From assembly GCA_910585645.1 (NCBI GenBank), contig CAJUFP010000108.1, positions 1 to 15,108 on the forward strand: a stretch of 15,108 nt of DNA, read 5' to 3'. Positions 1 to 7,276 of the stretch are shown piece by piece. The notes under the pieces were generated by a model that had not been told where the DNA came from, did no database searches, and was given only the letters and a program-made list of their open reading frames with translations. The DNA comes from an uncultured Hungatella sp. (GTDB lineage: Bacteria; Bacillota; Clostridia; Lachnospirales; Lachnospiraceae). The translations under genes and the position numbers were made by a program. Position 1 is the first letter of the stretch; every line of letters begins with the position of its first letter.

Positions 1-23
1 GCCATGCCCTTTGCTGGGCGCAC

Positions 24-52
24 TAACAGTTCAGATGACCCTTGAACTGTTA
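24..52. repeat. 10-bp inverted repeat downstream of clpA
   Basis: TAACAGTTCA at 24-33 pairs perfectly with TGAACTGTTA at 43-52 around a 9-nt loop. A second small hairpin, GCCC (6-9) with GGGC (16-19), lies beside it. It is 29 bp past the clpA stop. Read on the minus strand the stem is followed by GTGCGCC and not by a T-run, so it is not a canonical intrinsic terminator. It could be part of a dispersed palindromic repeat cut by the window edge, or a 3' end stabiliser. The pairing is seen directly; the role is inferred. Confidence 0.55.
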
Positions 53-80
53 CAAAATAAGAAATAGATCACCTCGTCTC

Positions 81-2384
81 TCACGTCCCCTCCTCCACAA
101 CCAGCTTCCCGTCCCGCGCATCCAGCCTGCACCTGCCGCCCCGCCTTAACTTTCCAAAAAGCAGGCGTTCCGCAAGCAGGGGCTTGATCTCCCGGTCAAT
201 GACCCGGTCGATCTCCCTGGCGCCGTACTCGTTGGTGATCCCCGCCTTCTGCACATGGCTTTTGGCTGCGTCCGTTACCGAAAGTTCCACTTTTTTGGGA
301 GCCAGCTTCCGGGAAAGCTCCTTAAGCTTCTTTTCCGTGATCCGCCCTGCCATGTCGTCATCCATGGCTCGAAAGGTCACGATACGGCTTAGACGGTTGC
401 GGAATTCCGGCTGAAACGTCCGGTCCACGGCATCTGTCAGGGCGTCCATGTTTATCCGGCTGCTGCCAAAGCCGATCCGGCTCTTTCCCACCTGGCTGGC
501 TCCGGCGTTGGAGGTCATGATCAGGATGATATTGCGAAAATCCGCTTTGCGGCCCTGATTGTCCGTCAGGGTGGCGTAATCCATTACCTGGAGAAGCACA
601 TTAAAAATGTCGGGATGGGCCTTCTCGATCTCGTCCAGAAGAAGGACTCCGTGGGGATGGCGGCGTATCTCCTCTGTCAGGATGCCGCCCTCCTCATAGC
701 CCACATACCCGGCCGGCGCGCCGATCAGCTTGGCCACCGTGTGCTTCTCCGCGTACTCGCTCATGTCAAACCGCATAAAAGAGATCCCAAGCCGGGACGC
801 CAAAACTTTGGCCAGCTCCGTCTTCCCCACTCCTGTGGCTCCCACAAACAGGAAGGACGCGATGGGCTTTCCCTCCTCGTTGAGCCCAGCCTTGGAGAAT
901 TTAACCGCATTGACCACCTCTCTCACCGCCTCATCCTGGCCGAAGATCTGTTCCCGCAGACACTCCTCCAGAGACGCCAGCCCCTCCAGTTCATCCTTCT
1001 CCACGCTCTTTAGGGGGATGTTGCAGGTTTTTGAGAGGACCTGGTCTAAAAGGGCCTTGTTTACGGTCTGCCGTTTTTGGTCCAGAGGGTGAAGGCGGCG
1101 CCACGCCCCGGCCTCATCCATAAGGTCAATGGCCTTGTCCGGAAGAAACCGCTCGTTGATGTACCGGCTGCTGATGGAGACCGCGTGCTCCAAGACCCCG
1201 GGACCGTACTTTACCCCATGGAACTTCTCATAGCCGGATTTCAACCCTTTTAAGATCTCCACCGCCTCCTCATAGGTAGGCTCCCCCACATCCACCTTCT
1301 GGAACCGCCGTGCCAGGCTTTTGCTGGCGGAGAAATATTTCTTGTACTCCTCATAGGTGGTAGCGCCCATAAAGCGGATATGGCCTGAAGAAAGATAAGG
1401 CTTTAGCAGGTTAGCCGCGTCCAGGCTGCCTCCCCCTACGGCCCCGGCTCCCACAATGGTGTGGATCTCGTCCAGGTAGAGGATAGGGCTTTTCTCAGTT
1501 AAAAGGCCGTCCATGATCTCCTTAAACCGCTTCTCAAAATCTCCCCGGTACTGGGTCCCGGCCAGAAGGCCCCCTAAGTCAAGACTGTATAGGGTAGCTT
1601 CCTTCAGGGGCTGCGGAACCTGGCCGGATATAATCTTTCTGGCCAGCCCGTAGGCCAGGGCCGTCTTTCCCACCCCCGGCTCCCCCACGTGGAGCACATT
1701 GTTCTTATCCTTGCGGCACAAGACCTGAACCGTGCGCTCCAGCTCAGACTCCCGGCCGATAAGGGGATTCTTCTCCCCGCAGGTCTGGTTCATATTTTCC
1801 ACATAGCGTCTCCACTGCCCTGCCGGGCCGGTCCCTTTCTGGTCCTGGCGGTCCGTTTCCCCGTCAGGACTTACGGTCTCTTTTGGCCCGCCGCCATAAA
1901 ACGGTCCCTGACCTCTCCCATCTGGCTCCCCTCTCCATCCTGAGCCGGGCTCCCGCTCCCGGGCCAGGCTGTCCCTGGACATCTCCCCGGCCACCTCCAC
2001 AAGATCCACCCCCTGGACGGCCAGATAGTAGACGCCATAGGACTCCTCCAGCTGCATGACGGCGGACAAAAAATGGCTCACGTCAATGGCGCTGCGGCCG
2101 CTGGCCCGGGCCTGTCCTTCGGACATCCGTATGACCCGGTCCGTGTCAGCGGTCAGCACCGCGTTTTCATCCCTGGTTTTTCCCGCCTGTTTTTCAAGAA
2201 AGGCCAGGATATCCTGCCGCAGCTTTTCCACATTGCCTCCAAATGTCTCGTACTCCCGGCAGAACCCCTGATCAAAGGTCATGCCGTAGATCATGTGCTC
2301 CGGCATAAAATACCGGTGGCGCTGCTCTCCCGCCAGCTTCACGGCCCGCTCCATGATCTTCTGCATATCTCTGCTGAATTCCAT
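81..2384 (-). CDS. clpA: ATP-dependent Clp protease ATP-binding subunit ClpA
   Basis: This is an AAA+ unfoldase of 767 aa (E. coli ClpA is 758) that unfolds substrates and threads them into ClpP in the cytosol. The order is a Clp-N domain (about 1-140), a Gly/Pro-rich polar linker (about 145-200), D1 with Walker A GEPGVGKT (234-241) and Walker B LYLDE (302-306), and D2 with Walker A GATGVGKT (515-522) and Walker B LLLDE (581-585). The tripeptide IGF at 637-639 is the expected ClpP-docking loop. No ClpB-type coiled-coil middle domain is visible, which together with the adjacent clpS gene favours ClpA over ClpB or ClpC. I chose the ATG at 2384 (MEFSRD), preceded by AGGGTGAG. An in-frame ATG at 2552 would add 56 Arg/Gly-rich residues unlike the family and overlap clpS. 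No clpP lies in the window. It is the last gene of the operon starting at 5681. Confidence 0.95.
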   Translation of the reverse strand: MEFSRDMQKIMERAVKLAGEQRHRYFMPEHMIYGMTFDQGFCREYETFGGNVEKLRQDILAFLEKQAGKTRDENAVLTADTDRVIRMSEGQARASGRSAIDVSHFLSAVMQLEESYGVYYLAVQGVDLVEVAGEMSRDSLAREREPGSGWRGEPDGRGQGPFYGGGPKETVSPDGETDRQDQKGTGPAGQWRRYVENMNQTCGEKNPLIGRESELERTVQVLCRKDKNNVLHVGEPGVGKTALAYGLARKIISGQVPQPLKEATLYSLDLGGLLAGTQYRGDFEKRFKEIMDGLLTEKSPILYLDEIHTIVGAGAVGGGSLDAANLLKPYLSSGHIRFMGATTYEEYKKYFSASKSLARRFQKVDVGEPTYEEAVEILKGLKSGYEKFHGVKYGPGVLEHAVSISSRYINERFLPDKAIDLMDEAGAWRRLHPLDQKRQTVNKALLDQVLSKTCNIPLKSVEKDELEGLASLEECLREQIFGQDEAVREVVNAVKFSKAGLNEEGKPIASFLFVGATGVGKTELAKVLASRLGISFMRFDMSEYAEKHTVAKLIGAPAGYVGYEEGGILTEEIRRHPHGVLLLDEIEKAHPDIFNVLLQVMDYATLTDNQGRKADFRNIILIMTSNAGASQVGKSRIGFGSSRINMDALTDAVDRTFQPEFRNRLSRIVTFRAMDDDMAGRITEKKLKELSRKLAPKKVELSVTDAAKSHVQKAGITNEYGAREIDRVIDREIKPLLAERLLFGKLRRGGRCRLDARDGKLVVEEGT

Positions 2385-2497
2385 CTCTCTCACCCTGTTC
2401 TTCGCTTGCTGTCCAATAAATAAGACGCAGATCGTCTTTTTCCGCCGTTTTCGGCCCCTCAGAGCCGGTCTTGCCGGCAGAACGATATGGCCCCGCT

Positions 2498-2800
2498 TTA
2501 CCCCTCCGGCACTGCCTCCACCTTCAGAGGATATCCCTCTGACCTTGCCCACTGAACCGCCTGGGCAGCTTTTGTGGCGGCGATATCTCTGGGATAGATG
2601 CCGGCGACGGCATAGTTTCCCCTGTGGACGTCCAGCATCATGGACACAGCCGCGGCCTCCTCCTTGTCAAATACCTCTATGAGGACTTCCACCACAAAAT
2701 CCATAGGTGTAAAATCGTCGTTGTAGATCAGAACCTGGTACTGTCTCGGCTCCTTGATCCTGCTTTTGATCTCTTCCTTTATCTGTTCCCTCACTGCCAT
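2498..2800 (-). CDS. clpS: ATP-dependent Clp protease adaptor ClpS
   Basis: This is a 100-aa ClpS. In the known family it binds N-degron substrates (N-terminal Leu, Phe, Tyr or Trp) and hands them to the ClpA N-domain. The hallmark YNDDFTPMDFV is at 26-36: N27 and D28 match the pocket residues N34/D35 of E. coli, M33 matches the gate residue M40, and H59 in the VHRGN stretch matches H66. The N-terminal tail (about 1-20), needed to engage ClpA, is charged and present. The start at 2800 (MAVREQ) has AGAGGTGAG five bases upstream; an in-frame ATG at 2830 would add ten residues and lacks such a site. The gene is 45 bp after the Sel1-repeat gene and 113 bp before clpA, so adaptor and unfoldase are very likely co-transcribed. 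Confidence 0.95.
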   Translation of the reverse strand: MAVREQIKEEIKSRIKEPRQYQVLIYNDDFTPMDFVVEVLIEVFDKEEAAAVSMMLDVHRGNYAVAGIYPRDIAATKAAQAVQWARSEGYPLKVEAVPEG

Positions 2801-2845
2801 GTCCCTCACCTCTTTCCTGGTTTCGTACAAATGATCCGGCGTGTG

Positions 2846-4087
2846 TTATCTGCGCTTCCAGCCGCCAAAAAGCCCCCGCTTAAACTGTTTCAGGGCCCCC
2901 CTGGCCGGCTCATAGTCTCCCGCCGCCTTGAGGTATCCGACGGCGGTTTTTATATCCTTTTCCACTCCGATGCCGTCGGCGTACATCATCCCAAGGCCGT
3001 ATGACCGGTATCTGGTATCCCTGCTTTCTTCCAAAAGCTGTCTGCCTCTCTCCGGGTTCTGCTCACAGCCGTATCCCAGCAAAAGACACAGCCCAAGAAT
3101 ATCCTGCCTGCCCTCTTTTCCCTGGAGAAAAAAATTTTGCTCCAGGTACTCCACGGCCTTCTTGTAATCCCTGTCAGCTCCCAGGCCAAGGAAGTACATC
3201 TCCCCCGCCTGGCCGCTGGAATCCGGGTCGTCCCCGGCTAACGCCGCCTTCTCATAACACTCCAGGGCCCGGGCCAGATCCGGCTCGCCCTGCCAGCCCC
3301 GGTAAAAGGCGTCCCCTAAAAGCCGCCATCCCTCCAGATGCCCCATCTCGGCCGCCCTGCGGGCCCAGGAAAGCCCTTCCTCCTTTTGATCCCCGCGGCA
3401 CAGATCCAGGGCCAGATCAAACATGCAGTCCGGGTACCCCAGCTGGGCCCCTTTTTCAGCCACCTGACGGACCATTTGGCGCTCCGGCGGTATAAGCCCT
3501 GGCCTTCCGTTGTCATAATAATGGATCAGATTGCGCCCTGCCAGACCCATGCCGTTTTCAAAGGCCTTCTCATACCAGGAGACGCCCTCCAGGATCTGTT
3601 GTCTCTGCCACTCTTCCCAGTCTTCCTGGGCAGCAAAATCAGGTTCCTCTGTTTCCCGAATCTTCCTAATATCCAGATAGTAGAATGTACTGCCAGCCAG
3701 GTACTGACAGAAGGGGCAGCCGTCCTCTGCCTTTTCAAGGACCATGTCCCACGGTTCCCTGATACTGGAAAACGGCATGATCTCCAGAAGCTCCCCATTC
3801 AGCGCCCCCATGCGCAAAGCCCCAACCACGGCGGGAGCGCTTCCCAGAAAAATGCCTTTGCGCAGCATGGTGTAGACCGCGCCCTGGTTCTCCTCAAAGG
3901 GATGGTACTTCCAGGCCTGGCATGCCCTGGAAAAACAGCGGGCCAGGATATAGCAGGCGTCCCCGTCCTCCTGTTCCGTGGCGGCCAGGGCCAGATCGTC
4001 CGCCGCCTGCCTTGCCCTGTGGTTGTCATAACAGTAGTAAAGGTCGCTGATCGCCTTCTCAACAATGTCACTGAAATATTTTCCCAT
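2846..4087 (-). CDS. Sel1-like (TPR-type) repeat protein of unknown function
   Basis: The 413-aa protein shows no signal peptide or membrane segment. Residues about 205-390 form Sel1-like helical repeats of roughly 35 residues, with recurring patterns such as ALECYEKAALAGD, KKAVEYLEQ and GLGMMYADGIGVEKDIKTAVGYLKAAG. Sel1 repeats usually act as protein-binding solenoids. The N-terminal half is also helical with degenerate repeats and carries a CPFC pair at 124-127, which could bind metal or form a disulfide. The C-terminus is basic (GLFGGWKRR). The ATG at 4087 (MGKYFSD) is preceded by GAGGA; the longer reading frame from 4162 adds 25 residues without a good site. It lies directly upstream of clpS in the same direction, so a role as a scaffold or substrate-delivery factor for ClpAP is plausible. 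That is inference only; no specific function can be assigned. Confidence 0.85.
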   Translation of the reverse strand: MGKYFSDIVEKAISDLYYCYDNHRARQAADDLALAATEQEDGDACYILARCFSRACQAWKYHPFEENQGAVYTMLRKGIFLGSAPAVVGALRMGALNGELLEIMPFSSIREPWDMVLEKAEDGCPFCQYLAGSTFYYLDIRKIRETEEPDFAAQEDWEEWQRQQILEGVSWYEKAFENGMGLAGRNLIHYYDNGRPGLIPPERQMVRQVAEKGAQLGYPDCMFDLALDLCRGDQKEEGLSWARRAAEMGHLEGWRLLGDAFYRGWQGEPDLARALECYEKAALAGDDPDSSGQAGEMYFLGLGADRDYKKAVEYLEQNFFLQGKEGRQDILGLCLLLGYGCEQNPERGRQLLEESRDTRYRSYGLGMMYADGIGVEKDIKTAVGYLKAAGDYEPARGALKQFKRGLFGGWKRR

Positions 4088-4158
4088 AACGCGTCCTCGT
4101 TTATAAAAAGGGCAGCCCATTCCCCGTCCCGGAAAACAAACTGCCCCTGCTTGCTCGA

Positions 4159-4929
4159 TCAAGCATTTCCCAAATAATACTGCTGATAATACTGGATCCG
4201 CAGAAGGTCAAAGATCTGCATCAGCTGGTAATTAAAATTCACCCCGTCATACCGCCCCGGAAGCCGCAGGATATAGTCGCTGATCTTGTGCTCCGGCCTC
4301 ATATACACAGGATTCTGGGTGATCAGAAGGCTGGTGGCCCTCTCCGGGCTCAGATCCCCCCGGAAATTTAAAAATCCTTTCATGGCCCTGCCTGTGGCTG
4401 ATATGAAGATCAGCATGTCCTCCTCCGTAAAGGTAAGGGTGGGGTCGTAATTGTGGAACTGGACCACATTTTTCCCGAAGGTGATCAGATCCGTCTGAAA
4501 CTCCACGGCAATGGACATGGGGTAGAGGGCTCCCACAAGGACGATCCTTCTGTGTTTTTCCATCTGCTCGCAGAGCATGGACAGGCAATCAAGCATCTCC
4601 TGGTCCGATATGTCTTTTTCCATGGCCTTTACCATGTCCGAGGTCTTTAGCCCCAGCATCCTGCCCCGGATCTGGTCCAGCCTGGTGTAGTGGTGCTCCA
4701 TAAAGGTCTTGTGAAAATCTTCCCACTGAAAGCTGCACCCCAGACGGCTGACAAAGTCGTCCATGTTCTCCTCGCTGATGCCCGTCTCCCGAAGGATCCG
4801 CTCCTTTGTCATGGTCTCCATCTCCAGGTAGTGATCCACCAGATAGGTGCAGAACTTGTAGGAGTCGTCATAGAACAGGGCTCCGTTTAAATACTTTAAG
4901 ATCCTTGCCAACAACACATCCATATTCAT
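4159..4929 (-). CDS. Divergent MurR/RpiR-family (HTH + SIS domain) protein
   Basis: The 256-aa protein has the RpiR layout. An N-terminal helical domain (about 1-80) contains a degenerate HTH_6 pattern (RILRETGISEENMDDFVSRLG, about 44-64, then F..WEDFHKTF). A SIS sugar-phosphate-binding domain (about 120-250) includes IVLVGALYP (129-137), the ISATG loop (176-180) and LLITQNP (201-207). RpiR proteins normally sense phosphosugars and control sugar or murein-recycling genes. The presumed recognition helix is acidic (EENMDD) where relatives usually have a neutral or basic helix, so DNA binding is doubtful. The start at 4929 has AAGGAGG five bases upstream and overlaps the phosphatase stop as ATGA, implying translational coupling. 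An ATG at 4923 is the alternative. Family is fairly sure; function is not. Confidence 0.75.
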   Translation of the reverse strand: MNMDVLLARILKYLNGALFYDDSYKFCTYLVDHYLEMETMTKERILRETGISEENMDDFVSRLGCSFQWEDFHKTFMEHHYTRLDQIRGRMLGLKTSDMVKAMEKDISDQEMLDCLSMLCEQMEKHRRIVLVGALYPMSIAVEFQTDLITFGKNVVQFHNYDPTLTFTEEDMLIFISATGRAMKGFLNFRGDLSPERATSLLITQNPVYMRPEHKISDYILRLPGRYDGVNFNYQLMQIFDLLRIQYYQQYYLGNA

Positions 4930-5681
4930 ACTGCCTCCTTTTTCTCTGCCATGTCCGTTTTCTTGATGACTGTGACGGACATATCGTTGAGGCAGAGACA
5001 ATTAAGCTGTCCGTTTTCAAAGGGTCCCAGCCCGCCGTCAATGCCGATCTTATCCTCGTAGTAGGGATCGAACCAGACATTAAAATTCTCGCCGCCGTTT
5101 AGATGGCACAGAGGCGTGTGGCCGAACACAATGGTCTTCCCCTTGATGGCCGGGGACATGTAAAACCACTCCCGGATCCAGGCGCAGATCTCCTCGTCCT
5201 GGTCGTGGAGAGGCTTTTCCGGGTCAATGCCCGCATGGATCAGCACCAGGGCCTGCCCTCCCACGTTGATCTCGATGAAACTGGGAAGGTGGTTGATATA
5301 GTCAATGAGCCACTTGCGAAATTCCTTTTTCCGGCACTGAAAATCTTTGTCGCTTCCGCACGCTTTCTTTAAAAAATGATCCATGTCCTTCATGGTCTTG
5401 TCGCCGCCGTTGCACTGCCAGATCCTGCCCTGGGGACACTCCCAGTCCTCCTTCATGAGAAAATCCCGCATCATCAGCTCATGGTTGCCCTTTAAGAGAA
5501 AAATATTGTCCTGGTGCTGCTGGATAAAGTGGTAGATCTCCATGGCCTTTTTCCCCCGGTCATTGCAGTCCCCCAGGATGTAGAGCCGGTCCTTGTCCGA
5601 AAAGTGAATCTTCTTGAGCATGGCCATCAGGGCGTCGTAATGCCCGTGCAGATCCGACAGCGCGTACACCTTTCCCGTCAT
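4926..5681 (-). CDS. PPP-family metallophosphatase (serine/threonine phosphatase-like)
   Basis: The 251-aa protein carries the full dinuclear-metal signature of PPP phosphatases: DLH (10-12), GDCNDRG (37-43), GNHE (65-68), H149 in HAGID and GHTP (187-190). These ligate Mn/Fe and form the active site. Bacterial members include PrpA/PrpE-type protein phosphatases and diadenosine tetraphosphatase-like enzymes, and the substrate cannot be read from the sequence. There is no signal peptide, so it should be cytosolic. The ATG at 5681 is preceded by GGAGGGGAG; an in-frame ATG at 5777 lies upstream of the promoter and would add 32 unrelated residues. It is the first gene of the operon that runs into the SIS-domain protein, Sel1 protein, clpS and clpA, which suggests it dephosphorylates a protein or a small signal linked to that system (inference). 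Confidence 0.85.
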   Translation of the reverse strand: MTGKVYALSDLHGHYDALMAMLKKIHFSDKDRLYILGDCNDRGKKAMEIYHFIQQHQDNIFLLKGNHELMMRDFLMKEDWECPQGRIWQCNGGDKTMKDMDHFLKKACGSDKDFQCRKKEFRKWLIDYINHLPSFIEINVGGQALVLIHAGIDPEKPLHDQDEEICAWIREWFYMSPAIKGKTIVFGHTPLCHLNGGENFNVWFDPYYEDKIGIDGGLGPFENGQLNCLCLNDMSVTVIKKTDMAEKKEAV

Positions 5682-5729
5682 AGCATTCTCCCCTCCCGTG
5701 CCTTTTCGCGTCCCAAATATTCTCCCTAT

Positions 5730-5758
5730 ATTATAATACCAGGAGAGGGATTTGACAA
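5730..5758 (-). promoter_or_regulatory. SigA-type promoter of the phosphatase-clpSA operon
   Basis: Read on the minus strand, TTGTCA (5753-5758) and a perfect TATAAT (5730-5735) are separated by 17 bp. Transcription would start near 5723, giving a leader of about 42 nt. An AACATGTT palindrome lies just upstream at 5773-5780. No CIRCE element (TTAGCACTC-N9-GAGTGCTAA) is seen, and only a single GTCAAA half-site, so classical HrcA or CtsR heat-shock control is not evident. Confidence 0.75.
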
Positions 5759-5832
5759 TGTTTTTCCGTGTAAACATGTTAGCATAAACAGGGTGGCGTT
5801 ATTATTGGCGGGGATTTAAATTTGATATGTTG

Positions 5833-5961
5833 TTGAGTGAGCAATGGGGCGAGGGGTGTCGTGGGGCCAGACAGAGAAGGAGAGATGTCCCGTCCGAACG
5901 GCACACAGCCTCCCTTCCCTCCCTGGCTTCACGACAACCCTCGCCCCCTTTGCTCACTCAA
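5833..5961. repeat. 129-bp long imperfect palindrome (MITE-like hairpin)
   Basis: TTGAGTGAGCAA (5833-5844) matches the reverse complement at 5950-5961 exactly. Pairing continues inward: 5846-5855 with 5938-5947, 5857-5870 with 5923-5936 (two G-T pairs), then shorter runs to 5880/5913. I count about 41 Watson-Crick pairs in the arms. The 32-nt centre has its own CCGT-CCGA-ACGG hairpin (5890-5901). It begins 5 bp after the pepT stop and lacks a T-run in either direction, so it is not a standard terminator, although such a stem could block or protect RNA ends. No clear target-site duplication flanks it. Confidence 0.8.
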
Positions 5962-5966
5962 TTATA

Positions 5967-7202
5967 CTACCACTCCCTCTCCTCAAACTTCTTCACGATC
6001 TCCACAAGAAGTTCCGTCACCTTTTCCATGGACTGCACCGGGATATACTCGAATTTTCCGTGGAAGTTGTGGCCTCCGGTACACAGGTTGGGGCATGGAA
6101 GGCCCATGTAGGAAAGCCTGGCCCCGTCGGTGCCGCCTCTTACAGGCTCTATGACGGGAATTATCCACAGCTCGTCCATGGCCTCCTGGGCGATGTCGAT
6201 CAGGTACATGTGATCCTTTAGCTTTTCCTTCATATTATAATAGGAATCCTTCATGACAAGCTCAATGGTCCCCTCCCCGTATTTCAGGTTCAGAAACTCT
6301 GCCACCTTCCGGATATACTCTTTTTTCTCCTCAAATTTCCTCGCATCATGGTCCCGAATGATATAATCCATAACCGTCTCCTCCACATGGCCTGTAATAT
6401 TGGTCAGGTGGAAAAATCCTTCGTATCCCTGGGTGTAGGCCGGCGTGTCGAACCCAGGCAGCATCCTCTGAAATTCCATGGCCATAAGGATGGCGTTCTT
6501 CATCTTTCCTTTGGCAGAGCCCGGATGGATACTGAACCCGTGGACCGTCACCTTGGCGGAGGCGGCGTTGAAAGTTTCGTACTCCAGCTCCCCCAAAGCC
6601 CCGCCGTCAACGGTGTAAGCCACGTCAGCCCCAAAGCCCTCCACGTCAAACAGGTCCGCGCCGCGGCCCACCTCCTCGTCCGGGGTAAATCCGATCTTGA
6701 TGGTCCCGTGGGGGATCTCCGGGTGGTTTATCAGATACTCGGCCATGGCCATGATCTCCGCCACCCCGGCTTTGTCGTCAGCCCCTAAAAGGGTGGAACC
6801 GTCGGTGGTGATCAAATCCTGGCCAACATAGTTTTTCAGCTCCGGATACTGGTCCGGCCCCATGGAAAGCCCGGACTTGGGATCCATGACAATACTGCCG
6901 CCGTCGTAATTTCGCACAAACCTGGGTTTTACGTCCTTTCCCGAACAGGCGCAGGCTGTGTCCATGTGGGCGATCAGGCCCAGGACCGGGATCTTTTTGT
7001 CTGTGGTGGCCGGGATGGCGGCGTAAACATAGGCGTGGTCATCCATCCGCGCGTCACTTGCCCCCATGTCCTTTAACTCCTGAACCAGCATGGCCCCAAG
7101 GGTCTTTTGCTTTTCTGTGCTGGGGATATTCTCCTTTTCCGGCTCGGACATGGTGTCCACGGCAATATACCTAAGAAAACGCTCTAATACGGTTGTCTCC
7201 AT
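5967..7202 (-). CDS. pepT: Peptidase T (tripeptide aminopeptidase)
   Basis: This 411-aa M20-family dizinc exopeptidase removes N-terminal residues from tripeptides in the cytosol. The metal and catalytic residues of PepT are all present: H79 and D81 in LIAHMDT, the bridging D142 in GADDKAG, the general base E176 with E177 in PDEEVG, D199 in TVDGG, and H381 in NFHGK near the C-terminus. The dimerisation insert (about 205-320) is intact, with the conserved HGFSIHPGSAKGKM stretch at 221-234. Length equals E. coli PepT (about 408). The ATG at 7202 has GTAGGAGGT eight bases upstream. It follows the his fusion gene by 74 bp with no terminator visible between them and is probably the last gene of the ybaK operon. 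Peptides released by ClpAP-type proteolysis are natural substrates, but that link is inference. Confidence 0.95.
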   Translation of the reverse strand: METTVLERFLRYIAVDTMSEPEKENIPSTEKQKTLGAMLVQELKDMGASDARMDDHAYVYAAIPATTDKKIPVLGLIAHMDTACACSGKDVKPRFVRNYDGGSIVMDPKSGLSMGPDQYPELKNYVGQDLITTDGSTLLGADDKAGVAEIMAMAEYLINHPEIPHGTIKIGFTPDEEVGRGADLFDVEGFGADVAYTVDGGALGELEYETFNAASAKVTVHGFSIHPGSAKGKMKNAILMAMEFQRMLPGFDTPAYTQGYEGFFHLTNITGHVEETVMDYIIRDHDARKFEEKKEYIRKVAEFLNLKYGEGTIELVMKDSYYNMKEKLKDHMYLIDIAQEAMDELWIIPVIEPVRGGTDGARLSYMGLPCPNLCTGGHNFHGKFEYIPVQSMEKVTELLVEIVKKFEEREW

Positions 7203-7276
7203 AACATTCTACCTCCTACTGATTTTCATGATCTGCAAATGTTTTCCTGCCATTTCTCACAGGCCCTTTCCGGCGG

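Noticed and set aside
2385..2552. Upstream in-frame extension of clpA to an ATG at 2552
   Set aside because: It overlaps the clpS 3' end in another frame, encodes an Arg/Gly-rich stretch unlike Clp N-domains, and the internal ATG at 2384 matches the family start with a ribosome site.
4147..4162. GCTTG/CAAGC inverted repeat at the end of the SIS-protein gene
   Set aside because: It has five base pairs and no T-run, and the downstream genes appear co-transcribed, so it is probably chance.
3001..4177. Long plus-strand frames antisense to the Sel1 gene (up to 279 codons)
   Set aside because: They are the mirror of a GC-rich coding strand, with no recognisable domains and no ribosome binding site, while the minus-strand frame has clear Sel1 repeats.
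5720..5780. CtsR or CIRCE heat-shock operator upstream of the clp operon
   Set aside because: Only one GTCAAA half-site is present and no CIRCE inverted repeat, so the case is too weak to annotate.
5827..6221. Several plus-strand reading frames of 94-125 codons
   Set aside because: They run through the long palindrome and antisense to pepT, are low-complexity Pro/Arg/Ser-rich, and lack ribosome sites.
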